A stretch of DNA of 33,658 nucleotides from Acidobacteriota bacterium (GCA_018970175.1 JAGWWV010000024.1:1-33658), one strand, 5' to 3'; shown: positions 14,096 to 21,857, counted from the stretch's first letter. Program-made: numbers and translations. Notes: generated by a model not told the origin, from the sequence alone.

Positions 14096-15466
14096 ATGGC
14101 GACACCAAACGAACTCGATCGGTCGGCGCTCACGGCGCTCGTCGAGTCGGGGCGCATCGACACCGTCGTCATGGCGTTTCCCGATCTCTTCGGCCGCCTC
14201 GTTGGAAAGCGGACGACCGGGCGTTTCTTCCTCGAACACGTCGCCGAGCACGGTACGGAGAACTGCGACTACCTCATCGCATGCGACATCGCAAACAATC
14301 CGGTGCCCGGCTATCGCTTCGCAAGCTACGACCAGGGGTACGGGGACATGGTGGCGCTCGCCGACTGGTCGGCTGCATGGGTGGTGCCGTGGGTCGACAA
14401 GACGGCTCTCGTCATTTGTGACCTCTCCGAAGTCAACACAGGCGAGGCGATTCGTGAGGCCCCTCGTTCGATCCTCCGTGCCCAGGTCGATGCGGCAGCG
14501 GCGATGGGGTTCCGTCCGATGATGGGAAGCGAGATCGAGTTTTTCCTCTTCGATTCGTCGTATGCCGGCGCCCATGCAACCGGATACCGGGATCTGCGTC
14601 CGGCTGGTGACTGGGTACAGGACTACCACGTGCTCCAAACCACCCGGGACGAGCCGGTCATTGGTGCCATCCGACGCGGGCTCGAAGCGGCCGGAATTCC
14701 CGTCGAGTTCACGAAGGGCGAAGCCGGTCGGGGCCAGCACGAGATCAATCTCGACTACACCGACGCCCTGGCGATGGCCGACCGCAACGTCGTCTACAAG
14801 ACTGCTGTGAAGGAAATAGCGGCCCAGCACGGCAAGTCCGCCACGTTCATGGCGAAGTACGACTTCGACGAAACGGGCTCGTCATGCCACGTGCACAGCA
14901 GCCTCTGGACACCCGACGGCACGAGGGCTCTTTTCTGCGACGACCAGACTCAGGGCCCGAGCGATCTCTTCCACCACTACCTCGCCGGTCTTCTTGCCAC
15001 CGCCCGCGAGTTCTCGCTGCTGTGGGCCCCCACGATCAACAGCTACAAGCGCTTCCAGCCCGGGTCGTGGGCCCCAACCGGTGTCGCGTGGGGGGTTGAC
15101 AATCGCACGCTCGGCTTCCGTCGCGTGGGACACGGATCATCGCTGCGGATCGAGAGCCGAGTGCCCGGTTCCGACGCGAACAGTTATCTCGCCTTCGCGG
15201 GCGTCGTCGGTGGCGGGCTGTACGGCATTCGCCACGAACTGCCGCTCGAAGCCGAATTCGTCGGGAACGGTTACGAGGCGAACATTCCGCGCATCCCTTC
15301 CAGTCTGGTCGAGGCCATCGACCTGTGGCGCAACAGCGCCGTAGCCCGTGAAGTGTTCGGCGACGACGTCCACCATCACATTCTCGTAATGGCCGAGGCC
15401 GAGTGGGCATCGTTCAACAACACGGTCACCGATTGGGAACGCCGTCGGTACTTCGAGCTGATCTAG
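14096..15466 (+). CDS. Glutamine synthetase family ligase (probable gamma-glutamyl-amine synthetase)
   Basis: The 456-residue enzyme belongs to the glutamine synthetase superfamily, which forms a gamma-glutamyl amide from glutamate, ATP and ammonia or an amine. Visible metal and substrate motifs are MGSEIEFFLF (Glu146, Glu148), GEAGRGQHEINLDY (Glu209, Glu216), GSSCHVHSSLW, and NSYKRFQPGSWAP followed by R-rich GVDNR. The NLYDLP-type adenylylation tyrosine of housekeeping GlnA is absent. The N-terminal PDLFGRLVGKRTTG pattern resembles PuuA/GlnA4-like enzymes that glutamylate polyamines or ethanolamine rather than ammonia. The start at 14096 has GGGGGGAC upstream. Neighbouring dehydrogenase and aminotransferase genes support a catabolic role (inference). 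Confidence 0.82.
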   Translation: MATPNELDRSALTALVESGRIDTVVMAFPDLFGRLVGKRTTGRFFLEHVAEHGTENCDYLIACDIANNPVPGYRFASYDQGYGDMVALADWSAAWVVPWVDKTALVICDLSEVNTGEAIREAPRSILRAQVDAAAAMGFRPMMGSEIEFFLFDSSYAGAHATGYRDLRPAGDWVQDYHVLQTTRDEPVIGAIRRGLEAAGIPVEFTKGEAGRGQHEINLDYTDALAMADRNVVYKTAVKEIAAQHGKSATFMAKYDFDETGSSCHVHSSLWTPDGTRALFCDDQTQGPSDLFHHYLAGLLATAREFSLLWAPTINSYKRFQPGSWAPTGVAWGVDNRTLGFRRVGHGSSLRIESRVPGSDANSYLAFAGVVGGGLYGIRHELPLEAEFVGNGYEANIPRIPSSLVEAIDLWRNSAVAREVFGDDVHHHILVMAEAEWASFNNTVTDWERRRYFELI

Positions 15467-15487
15467 ACAGTTTTCGATCGGGGACTC

Positions 15488-16261
15488 ATGGAACGACTCA
15501 ACGGAAAAGTCGCCCTCATCACGGGGTCGGCGTCGGGCCTCGGCCGCGTCGCCGCCGAGTTGTTCGCCCGCGAGGGAGCGAAGGTCGTGGTGGCCGACGT
15601 CATCGACGGGGGCGATGCGGTTCGTGCGATCGGCGCGGCGGGAGGAATCGCAACCTACGTCCATTGTGACGTCACGAACGAAGACAGCGTCACCGCGGCC
15701 GTGGCCCACGCTGTCGACACTCACGGTTCGCTCGACGTCATCTACAACAATGCGGGTGTGATGCTGTCCGACGACGACAATCCGGTCACGACACCACTCG
15801 AAACCTACGAACGCACGATGGACATCAACGTCAAGGGCGTGTTGCTGGGCTGCCGCGCCGCCATACCCGTCATGCAGCGACAAGGGCATGGGTCGATCGT
15901 CAACGTCGCGTCGTTCGTCGCCCACATGGGCGCGGCGACCCCGCAGGTCGCCTACACCGCGTCCAAGGGTGCGGTGCTTGCGATGACACGTGAAATCGCG
16001 GTCATCTACGCGCGGCAGGGAATTCGTGCGAATGCCCTGTGTCCGGGGCCCGTGATGACCCCGCTGCTTGCGAAATTCTTGTCCGACGACGCCAAGCGCG
16101 AGCGGCGGCTCGTACACATTCCGATGGGTCGTTTCGGGGCTCCGGAAGAAATTGCACAGGGTGCGTTGTTCCTCGCATCCGACGAATCGTCTTGGATGAC
16201 GGGGCAGTCGCTCGTCATCGACGGGGGAATCACCGCTGCTTACGTGACGCCCGAGGGATGA
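15488..16261 (+). CDS. SDR-family NAD(P)-dependent oxidoreductase
   Basis: A classical short-chain dehydrogenase of 257 residues. It has the cofactor motif TGSASGLG near residue 13, NNAG, the catalytic Ser in VNVAS, and Tyr/Lys in YTASK, followed by CPGPVMTPL. The C-terminus GQSLVIDGGITAAYV is the standard tetramer-type ending. The acidic residue after the second strand (VVADV) suggests NAD(H) over NADP(H). The ATG at 15488 lies 21 nt after the ligase stop, with CGGGGA just upstream, so the two are probably co-transcribed. It converges on the VOC gene with only 3 nt between stops. The substrate cannot be predicted. Confidence 0.9.
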   Translation: MERLNGKVALITGSASGLGRVAAELFAREGAKVVVADVIDGGDAVRAIGAAGGIATYVHCDVTNEDSVTAAVAHAVDTHGSLDVIYNNAGVMLSDDDNPVTTPLETYERTMDINVKGVLLGCRAAIPVMQRQGHGSIVNVASFVAHMGAATPQVAYTASKGAVLAMTREIAVIYARQGIRANALCPGPVMTPLLAKFLSDDAKRERRLVHIPMGRFGAPEEIAQGALFLASDESSWMTGQSLVIDGGITAAYVTPEG

Positions 16262-16264
16262 TCT

Positions 16265-16786
16265 CTAGCGACGGGTGATGTCGCGCACCGGGTCGTGGCC
16301 GTCCCAGCCGTCGTGCGCGGCGCGCACCATGGCATAGAAGCCGAGGAGCCCCGGGTTCGATTCGTACAGTTCCCAGTAATGACCGTGCCCGGCGACGTCG
16401 TCGACGAAGACGAACGTCGTGGTACCCGCTTTTGCCGTCTGGGCCACCTCAAGATTCATCTGTGCCGCCACGCCGAGAGCACGGTCGAGGCTCGGGACGA
16501 TGCAGGCCATGTGGTGCAGGCCGCCTGTTCCCGGGGCGAACCGCTCGCGCACCGCGGTCGGGTCGTCGTTGTGTTGACAGAACAATTCGACCATGATCGA
16601 CCCCCACCATCCGTATGCGGACGTGTGGTCGAACACTGAAGGCACCCCACGGTGGACCACGTCGGTGACGGGAATGTGCCGGTTGAGAAAGAAGGGGCCG
16701 GCGCCGAAGTTCCGCGCCCACGCGTGGGCGGCTGCCTCGGGGTCGTCGACCACGTAGGCAATCTGAACCGCCGGACCAAAGAGCAT
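16265..16786 (-). CDS. VOC (glyoxalase/bleomycin-resistance fold) family protein
   Basis: The 173-residue product shows a paired beta-alpha-beta-beta-beta fold of the vicinal-oxygen-chelate superfamily: QIAYVVDDPEAAAHAWARNFG at the start, IMVELF in the first half, then GGLHHMACIVPSLDRAL and HYWELYES in the second. His (GLHHMA) and Glu (YWELYE) are placed as metal ligands. Relatives act as lactoylglutathione lyases, epimerases or ring-cleavage dioxygenases. The ATG at 16786 shares its A with the upstream stop (TGATG), coupling it to the coiled-coil membrane protein. The reading frame is open further upstream, but that extension lies within the upstream gene. Confidence 0.85.
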   Translation of the reverse strand: MLFGPAVQIAYVVDDPEAAAHAWARNFGAGPFFLNRHIPVTDVVHRGVPSVFDHTSAYGWWGSIMVELFCQHNDDPTAVRERFAPGTGGLHHMACIVPSLDRALGVAAQMNLEVAQTAKAGTTTFVFVDDVAGHGHYWELYESNPGLLGFYAMVRAAHDGWDGHDPVRDITRR

Positions 16787-17142
16787 CAGCGGGTCGAGAC
16801 GATGAGACTGAAGAGACCGATAAACGCGCCGGCAACGATGGTTCCGATGGTCCACAGACCCTTGACGACGGAGTCGAAGCGCCGGTCTATCCGGACTTCG
16901 AAGTTCTTGAATCGATCGTCGACGCGTTCTTCGAAATGTCGGAATCGATCATCGACGCGTTCTTCGAAGTTCTTGAATCGATCGTCGACGCGGTCGTGAA
17001 GTTGGTTGACGTCGCGTGTGCGCGCCACGTCGGCCCAACCGCCCGGAGGAAGATGGTCCATCAGTGTGCCGGCCACGCTGTCACCCAAAATCTTGCGTAG
17101 CTCGGCGTGCAACTCGAACCGCTGTGCCTCATTGATCGTCAC
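16786..17142 (-). CDS. Small coiled-coil membrane protein with 11-residue repeats
   Basis: The 118-residue product has three parts. Residues 1-40 are a soluble head (TINEAQRFELHAELRKILGD, then LMDHLPPGGWADVA). Residues about 44-90 hold three near-identical 11-mers of the form FKNFEERVDDR, a hendecad pattern predicting a right-handed or straightened coiled coil. Residues about 93-115 form one membrane segment (LWTIGTIVAGAFIGLFSLIV) ending STR. Heads with an LG...LM..LPP...W.EVA pattern followed by a coiled coil occur in other actinobacterial hypotheticals (from memory). The GTG at 17142 has AGGGGG 6 nt upstream. It is coupled to the VOC gene. The function is unknown; an oligomerising membrane tether is plausible. 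Confidence 0.8.
   Translation of the reverse strand: MTINEAQRFELHAELRKILGDSVAGTLMDHLPPGGWADVARTRDVNQLHDRVDDRFKNFEERVDDRFRHFEERVDDRFKNFEVRIDRRFDSVVKGLWTIGTIVAGAFIGLFSLIVSTR
16897..16995 (-). repeat. Three 33-bp tandem repeats encoding the hendecad coiled coil
   Basis: Units lie at 16897-16929, 16930-16962 and 16963-16995. The first and third are nearly identical, differing near the end, and the middle one differs at several positions. Each encodes exactly 11 residues, so copy-number change would preserve frame and alter coiled-coil length by one hendecad. Confidence 0.92.
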
Positions 17143-17187
17143 TTTAGACCCCCTGTCGCTCTGTGTGTCGGGGCAATGTGTGCAGGG

Positions 17188-17226
17188 GCCGACTTCGAAC
17201 GGAAAGTCGGCACGGTCTGACAGACT
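17188..17226. promoter_or_regulatory. 8-bp stem inverted repeat and GTCTG-A-CAGAC palindrome in a divergent spacer
   Basis: GCCGACTT (17188-17195) and AAGTCGGC (17204-17211) form a perfect inverted repeat around an 8-nt loop. Four bases on, GTCTG-A-CAGAC (17215-17225) is a second perfect palindrome. It overlaps CAGACT (17221-17226), a possible -10 that ends 6 nt before the ATG at 17233. Both lie in the 90-bp spacer between the minus-strand coiled-coil gene and the plus-strand dehydrogenase gene. Operators for one or both genes are likely; the regulator is unknown. Confidence 0.5.
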
Positions 17227-17232
17227 GAGGAC

Positions 17233-18099
17233 ATGGCACGTATCGGTTTCGTAGGTCTCGGCGTGATGGGATTCCCGATGGCGGGGCATTTGGTCAAGGC
17301 CGGTCACGACGTGGCCGTCTACAACCGCACATTGGAAAAGTCGGCACGTTGGGCCGCCGAGCACGGTGGCCGTGCGTGTTCCGTGCCGCGTGAAGTGGCC
17401 GCGGCGAGCGACGTCGTCATGGTGTGCGTCGGCAACGACGACGACGTGCGCAGCGTGGTCAATGGTTCCGACGGGGTTCTTGCAGGTCTTCGCCGCGGCG
17501 GCATCTTGGTCGACCACACCACCACGTCGGCAGTCCTCGCGAGGGAGCTCGCCGGTTCTGCAGCCGCTGCCGGGGTCGGCTTCGTTGACGCGCCCGTGTC
17601 GGGCGGTCAGGCCGGCGCCGAGAACGGCGTGCTGACGGTCATGTGCGGTGCCGACGACGAGGACGTCTACGTTCGGGCGCGCGACGTGATCATGTCCTAC
17701 GCGCGTGCATGCGAACGGCTCGGTGCCGCGGGTAGCGGACAGCTGGCGAAAATGGTGAATCAGATCTGTATCGCGGGCATCGTCGAGGGCCTATCCGAGG
17801 GCATCAATTTCGCGCAGCGCGCGGGCCTCGACGTCGAGCAGTTGGTGGCGGTCATCTCACAGGGTGCTGCGGGTTCGTGGCAGATGGTGAATCGTTCGTC
17901 GACGATGGCGCGCGACGAGTTCAACTTCGGCTTCGCCGTCGAGTGGATGCGCAAGGACCTCGGGTTTTGTCTCGAAGAAGCCAGGCGCAACGGTGCAAAA
18001 TTGCCCGTCACCGAATTGGTCGATGGGTTCTACGCCGAAGTCGAGGCAATGGGCGGCCGCCGCTGGGACACAAGCAGTCTCATCGCGCGGCTGCGCTGA
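17233..18099 (+). CDS. Beta-hydroxyacid dehydrogenase (3-hydroxyisobutyrate dehydrogenase/tartronate semialdehyde reductase type)
   Basis: The 288-residue enzyme belongs to the NAD(P)-dependent beta-hydroxyacid dehydrogenase family, which interconverts beta-hydroxyacids and semialdehydes. The N-terminal Rossmann motif is IGFVGLGVMGFPMAGHL, the substrate loop is DAPVSGGQAGAENG, and the catalytic lysine lies in GSGQLAKMVNQ. Asn after the second strand (VYNRT) suggests NADP(H) use. Length and layout are standard. The ATG at 17233 is preceded by GAGG at close spacing and by a possible -10. It is transcribed alone and converges on an SDR gene with 10 nt between stops. Valine degradation, glyoxylate metabolism or gamma-hydroxybutyrate metabolism are all possible. 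Confidence 0.88.
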   Translation: MARIGFVGLGVMGFPMAGHLVKAGHDVAVYNRTLEKSARWAAEHGGRACSVPREVAAASDVVMVCVGNDDDVRSVVNGSDGVLAGLRRGGILVDHTTTSAVLARELAGSAAAAGVGFVDAPVSGGQAGAENGVLTVMCGADDEDVYVRARDVIMSYARACERLGAAGSGQLAKMVNQICIAGIVEGLSEGINFAQRAGLDVEQLVAVISQGAAGSWQMVNRSSTMARDEFNFGFAVEWMRKDLGFCLEEARRNGAKLPVTELVDGFYAEVEAMGGRRWDTSSLIARLR

Positions 18100-18109
18100 C
18101 TGGCTCGAC

Positions 18110-18847
18110 TCAGCCCAGTGTCGGGTCGGGGTGCCGTGCGATCGGTGCTCCCGGGAAGATCACCCAGTGCGCACCCGCCTGGCGTTCGGCGACGGCCATT
18201 TGTGCCGCTTCGACGACGCGGTCGACGGTGAGGATGTCGAAGCCGGTCTCGCGGATCTGGGCCTGCTGCTCCTTCGGCACAAGAGGCGTGTCGACGAAGA
18301 AGGGGCAGATCGCCGAGAGGTACACACCGCGCTCGACCAACGCGGGGGCGAGCGACTTCACGAAGCCGCTGACAGCATGTTTGGACAGTCCGTAGATGGG
18401 GTCGGGGGGAATGGGGTAGAGACTCGCCATCGACGCCGTGACAACGATGTCGCCCGAACCGCGGGCGACCATCGCCGGAGCGAGATGTGCCACTCCGAAA
18501 ACGACGCCGTCGACGTTCACGCCGAGGGTGCGGCGGTAGGCCGCGAGATCGAACGACGTGAAGGGCGACGTGTCGGGGTTGCCGAACACGAGATCGCCGG
18601 TCGACACGCCCGCGTTGAGAAAGGCAACGTCGAAGGTTTCATGACCGGAGGCAAATTCGCGCCACGCCTCTTCGTTGCGCACGTCGAGCCGTACGTACGT
18701 ACAGCCGAGAGAGGATGCGAGGTCGCGACCCGCTTCGTCGTTCACGTCGGTGATCGTGACGTCATGTCCGAGGTTGGCCCAGTGGCGGGCGATGGCGGCG
18801 CCGATGCCACTGGCACCTCCCGTCACGAGGATTCGCGAGACCGTCAC
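18110..18847 (-). CDS. SDR-family oxidoreductase
   Basis: A 245-residue short-chain dehydrogenase with cofactor motif TGGASGIG (residues 9-16), LNAG, Ser in VTASMAS, and catalytic Tyr/Lys in YGLSKHAV. The sequence PIPPDPIYG precedes the Tyr, and the C-terminus WVIFPGAPIARHPDPTLG lacks the usual GG ending, so it is an atypical SDR with its own substrate class. Asp after strand two (ITDVND) suggests NAD(H). The GTG at 18847 overlaps the aminotransferase stop as GTGA, so the two enzymes are made from one message. A dehydrogenase acting on the carbonyl product of transamination is a reasonable inference. Confidence 0.88.
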   Translation of the reverse strand: MTVSRILVTGGASGIGAAIARHWANLGHDVTITDVNDEAGRDLASSLGCTYVRLDVRNEEAWREFASGHETFDVAFLNAGVSTGDLVFGNPDTSPFTSFDLAAYRRTLGVNVDGVVFGVAHLAPAMVARGSGDIVVTASMASLYPIPPDPIYGLSKHAVSGFVKSLAPALVERGVYLSAICPFFVDTPLVPKEQQAQIRETGFDILTVDRVVEAAQMAVAERQAGAHWVIFPGAPIARHPDPTLG

Positions 18848-20094
18848 AATGCCGCTTCCCGAACGACGGCGGTGGTGACCGTGGCGAAGGTGTCGATGAG
18901 TCGGTCGAGTTCGGCGTCGGTGATGACGAGCGGCGGGCAGAACGAGTTCGTGTCGGTGTTCAGTGCGCGCGTGATCGAACCGGCTGCCAGCATGCGGTCA
19001 CGCACGACGAACGGGTCGACGCCCGGCAAGTGGCCCGCCGCCCAGACCGCGACGCGACCACGGGCGTGGTCGATCGTTCCGTCGGCGGCCAGTGCGCCGA
19101 GGCCCGACTCGAGCCGACGTCCAATGTGCACGGCACGTTCGAGGAGGCCCTCGCGTTCCATGATGTCGAGATTGGCGAGAGCCGCGGCGCACGCGGTTGC
19201 GTGGCCCGAATAGGTGTAGCCGTGGCGGAGCAGGAATGCGCCGTCGGCCTCGATCGGTTCGCGCACGGACTTCGCGACAATGACGCCACCGAGTGGTTGG
19301 TACCCGGACGTCACCGCCTTTGCGAATGTGAGGAGATCAGGTGTCACTCCGTAGTGCTGCGCACCGAACCACGTACCGAGGCGGCCGAAGGCGGTGATCA
19401 CCTCGTCGAAGATGAGATACGCGCCGTGCTGGTCACACAGTTTGCGCAGGTGTTGGAGGTAACCCTCGGTCGGTGGATATACGCCCCCTGCACCCTGCAC
19501 GGGTTCGCTGATGACCGCGGCGAGTCGCTCGGAGTTGTCGGCCATCACCTTTGCGAGACCTTCGATGTCATCGGGCTCGACGTGGATGACATCGCCGACG
19601 AGTGGACCGTATCCGGCGCGGTTCGGCGGAATGCCCTGCGCGCTTGTTCCGCCGTAGTTGGTGCCGTGGTAGCCACGCCCGCGCGAGATGATGAGCGTGC
19701 GCTCGGGGCGACCTGCCTGCACGTGGGCGAGACGCGCCAACTTCATCGCGGAGTCAACTGCCTCAGATCCGCTGTTGCAGAGAAACACGCGTGAGTCGAC
19801 GAGGGGCGAGAGTGCAGAGATTCGTTCGCAGAGTTCGTCGGCGACTCGGGTGGTGAACGGATCGAACGCCGAGTAGGCCTCGATCGTGGTGATCTGCCGG
19901 GCAATGGCATCGGCCATTTCGCGGCGGCCGTGGCCGATCGCGCAGTACCAGAGGCTCGCCATTCCGTCGATGTACTCGTTGCCCGCGGCGTCGTAGATGC
20001 GCGCACCCTCACCCCGCGCAACCGTGATGAACTGCTCCCGGGTGGGCTTGGCAAATGGGTGCAGGAAACGGGGGAGGGCGTGTCCTTGGGGCAT
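18844..20094 (-). CDS. Class III PLP-dependent aminotransferase (omega-amino/polyamine type)
   Basis: The 416-residue enzyme transfers amino groups from omega-amino acids or amines to pyruvate or another keto acid. Motifs in order are the N-terminal GNEYIDGMASLWYCAIGHG (the LW aromatic pair is typical of omega-transaminases), CNSGSEAVDSAMKLAR, SRGRGYHGTNYG, EPVQGAGGVYPP, FDEVITAFGRLG with Asp230, and the PLP Schiff-base Lys259 in LLTFAKAVTSGY. The substrate resembles those of beta-alanine-pyruvate or putrescine-pyruvate transaminases. The ATG at 20094 lies 33 nt from the divergent rfbA start and 6 nt after TACCAT. The downstream SDR overlaps it by 4 nt. Confidence 0.9.
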   Translation of the reverse strand: MPQGHALPRFLHPFAKPTREQFITVARGEGARIYDAAGNEYIDGMASLWYCAIGHGRREMADAIARQITTIEAYSAFDPFTTRVADELCERISALSPLVDSRVFLCNSGSEAVDSAMKLARLAHVQAGRPERTLIISRGRGYHGTNYGGTSAQGIPPNRAGYGPLVGDVIHVEPDDIEGLAKVMADNSERLAAVISEPVQGAGGVYPPTEGYLQHLRKLCDQHGAYLIFDEVITAFGRLGTWFGAQHYGVTPDLLTFAKAVTSGYQPLGGVIVAKSVREPIEADGAFLLRHGYTYSGHATACAAALANLDIMEREGLLERAVHIGRRLESGLGALAADGTIDHARGRVAVWAAGHLPGVDPFVVRDRMLAAGSITRALNTDTNSFCPPLVITDAELDRLIDTFATVTTAVVREAAL

Positions 20095-20127
20095 GTTCCG
20101 ATGGTACGTCGCCTAGGCTGTCGGGCA
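20095..20127. promoter_or_regulatory. 33-bp divergent promoter region with two opposed leaderless-type -10 boxes
   Basis: TAGGCT (20114-20119) ends 8 nt before the rfbA ATG on the plus strand. On the minus strand TACCAT (20106-20101) ends 6 nt before the aminotransferase ATG at 20094. With normal 16-18 nt spacers, each -35 element would lie in or next to the other gene's start codon. The hexamers are seen; their use as promoters is inferred. Confidence 0.5.
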
Positions 20128-21213
20128 ATGAAGGGCCTCATTCTCTCCGGTGGCGCCGGAACCCGGTTGCGTCCGATCACCCATACCAGCGCCAAGCAGT
20201 TGGTGCCCATCGCCAACAAGCCGATCCTCTTCTACGGCATCGAGGCCATGGCCGAGGCGGGAATCCGTGAGATCGGCATCATCATCGGCGACACCGGCGA
20301 CGAAATCAGGGCCGCCGTCGGTGACGGCTCCCGATTCGGGGTCGAGGTCACCTACATCCCCCAGGATGCACCCCTGGGTCTCGCCCATTGCGTTCTCATC
20401 GCCCACGAGTTCCTGGGTGACGACGACTTCGTCATGTATCTCGGAGACAACATGCTCCAGCAGGGTCTCACCGATTTCGTCACGCGTTTCGAGTCGGCGC
20501 GGTCGAAAGGTGGCGCGGGCGCACCGAGTGCGCAAATCCTCCTCTGCGAGGTCGACGACCCGCGCTCATTCGGCGTGGCCGAGGTCGATGCAAACGGCGA
20601 GGTCGTGCGCCTCGTCGAAAAGCCGAAAGACCCGCCGTCGAACCTTGCGCTCGTCGGTGTCTATTTGTTCGACAAAACCGTCAACACCGCGGTGCGTTCC
20701 ATCAAGCCCTCGCCGCGTGGTGAACTGGAAATCACCGATGCAATCCAGTGGCTCGTCGACAACAAGCACCGCGTGCGCCACGAGGTCCTGCGCGGTTGGT
20801 GGATCGACACCGGCAAGAAGGACCCTCTGCTCGAGTGCAACCGGCTCGTTCTCGAGGTTCTCGAGTCGCGCAACGACGGCAGCGTCGATGCGTCGTCGCA
20901 GATCGAGGGCCGTGTCGTCGTCGAGTCCGGCGCGAAGATCGAGAATTCACGTGTGCGCGGCCCGGTCGTCATTGGTTCGGGAAGCGTGGTACGGAACAGC
21001 TACATCGGTCCGTACACGTCGGTCGGCAACAACTGCACGGTGGCGAATTCGGAAATCGAGCACTCGGTCCTCCTCGACGGCAGTTCGATCGCCGACATCA
21101 ATCGCATGTCCGATTCGCTGGTCGGTCGCAACGTCACCGTGAAGCGTTCCGCCCAGCGCCCTTCGGCTCTTCGGCTGATGCTCGGCGACGACAGCACCGT
21201 GGAAGTCGAATAA
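20128..21213 (+). CDS. rfbA: Glucose-1-phosphate thymidylyltransferase, long form (RmlA-long/StrD type)
   Basis: The enzyme activates glucose-1-phosphate with dTTP to dTDP-glucose, the first step of dTDP-deoxysugar synthesis. The 361-residue product has the nucleotidyltransferase signature GGAGTRLRP (8-16), LGDN (105-108), VEKPKDPPSNLALVGVYLF and GWWIDTGKKDPLLE. Beyond about residue 245 there is a left-handed beta-helix region with hexapeptide-like I/V-G repeats (VVVESGAKIENSRV, VVIGSGSVVRNSYIGPYTSVG). This marks the long form found in StrD-type enzymes of actinobacteria and archaea, not the 290-residue RmlA of enteric bacteria. It heads the rfbA-rfbC-rfbB-rfbD operon. Confidence 0.93.
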   Translation: MKGLILSGGAGTRLRPITHTSAKQLVPIANKPILFYGIEAMAEAGIREIGIIIGDTGDEIRAAVGDGSRFGVEVTYIPQDAPLGLAHCVLIAHEFLGDDDFVMYLGDNMLQQGLTDFVTRFESARSKGGAGAPSAQILLCEVDDPRSFGVAEVDANGEVVRLVEKPKDPPSNLALVGVYLFDKTVNTAVRSIKPSPRGELEITDAIQWLVDNKHRVRHEVLRGWWIDTGKKDPLLECNRLVLEVLESRNDGSVDASSQIEGRVVVESGAKIENSRVRGPVVIGSGSVVRNSYIGPYTSVGNNCTVANSEIEHSVLLDGSSIADINRMSDSLVGRNVTVKRSAQRPSALRLMLGDDSTVEVE

Positions 21214-21244
21214 TCCCCCCGAAAGAAAGAGTCACGAGGCAGCA

Positions 21245-21811
21245 ATGGCAGTCATCACCCCTTCAGAGGTCATCAAGGGCGTCCACATCGTCGAGCCCGC
21301 GATGCACGGCGACGAACGCGGCTTCTTCATCGAGACGTACCGTCGTGAGTGGTTCCCGCAGGGACGCGAAATGATCCAGGCCAACCGTGGTGATCGTCAG
21401 GCCGGCTGCCTCGTGGGGCTCCACTACCACCTGCACCAGGCCGACTACTGGTACGTCCCGTTCGGCAAGTGCCGCGTCGTGCTGCACGATCTCCGCCAAG
21501 GGTCGCCGACCGACGGCGCAACGCAGATCATCGACCTCGGTGCGCGCGACGACGGTTCGCACGACCACCGCGGCGTCTTCATTCCGCCGGGTGTAGCGCA
21601 CGGTTTCGCGGCCCTCACGAAGATGACCATCACCTACCTGGTCGACGGCTACTACAACCCGTCCGACGAACTGGGCGTGGCGTGGAACGACCCACAGGTG
21701 GGTGCCGACTGGGGTGTCGCCGAGCCCCTCTTGTCGAATCGCGACCAGAACAACCCGCTGCGTCGTGACATCCACCCGCAGTGGCAGCCCCATTTCAACC
21801 TTCGGCCCTGA
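21245..21811 (+). CDS. rfbC: dTDP-4-dehydrorhamnose 3,5-epimerase family cupin (atypical pocket)
   Basis: The 188-residue cupin belongs to the RmlC family, which epimerises dTDP-4-keto-6-deoxyglucose at C3 and C5. Family features are DERGFFIETYR (23-33), GLH (58-60, probable catalytic His60), VLHDLR (79-84), FIPPGVAHGF (112-121) and YYNPSDELGVAWNDP. Canonical RmlC reads LRGLHYQ followed by a Lys-containing strand; here the stretch is LVGLHYHLHQADYWYVP, so the Arg before GLH, the following Gln and the Lys are not where expected. It may be a 3-epimerase, isomerase or RmlC variant. It lies 31 nt after rfbA, with GAGG 8 nt before the ATG. Confidence 0.82.
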   Translation: MAVITPSEVIKGVHIVEPAMHGDERGFFIETYRREWFPQGREMIQANRGDRQAGCLVGLHYHLHQADYWYVPFGKCRVVLHDLRQGSPTDGATQIIDLGARDDGSHDHRGVFIPPGVAHGFAALTKMTITYLVDGYYNPSDELGVAWNDPQVGADWGVAEPLLSNRDQNNPLRRDIHPQWQPHFNLRP

Positions 21812-21857
21812 TCACGCCTGCCCCTGAACACAGTCGTCACAACACGGAGTACCCCTC

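Noticed and set aside
16897-16995. CRISPR-like array
   Set aside because: The units are contiguous 33-bp repeats without unique spacers and are in frame in a coding sequence.
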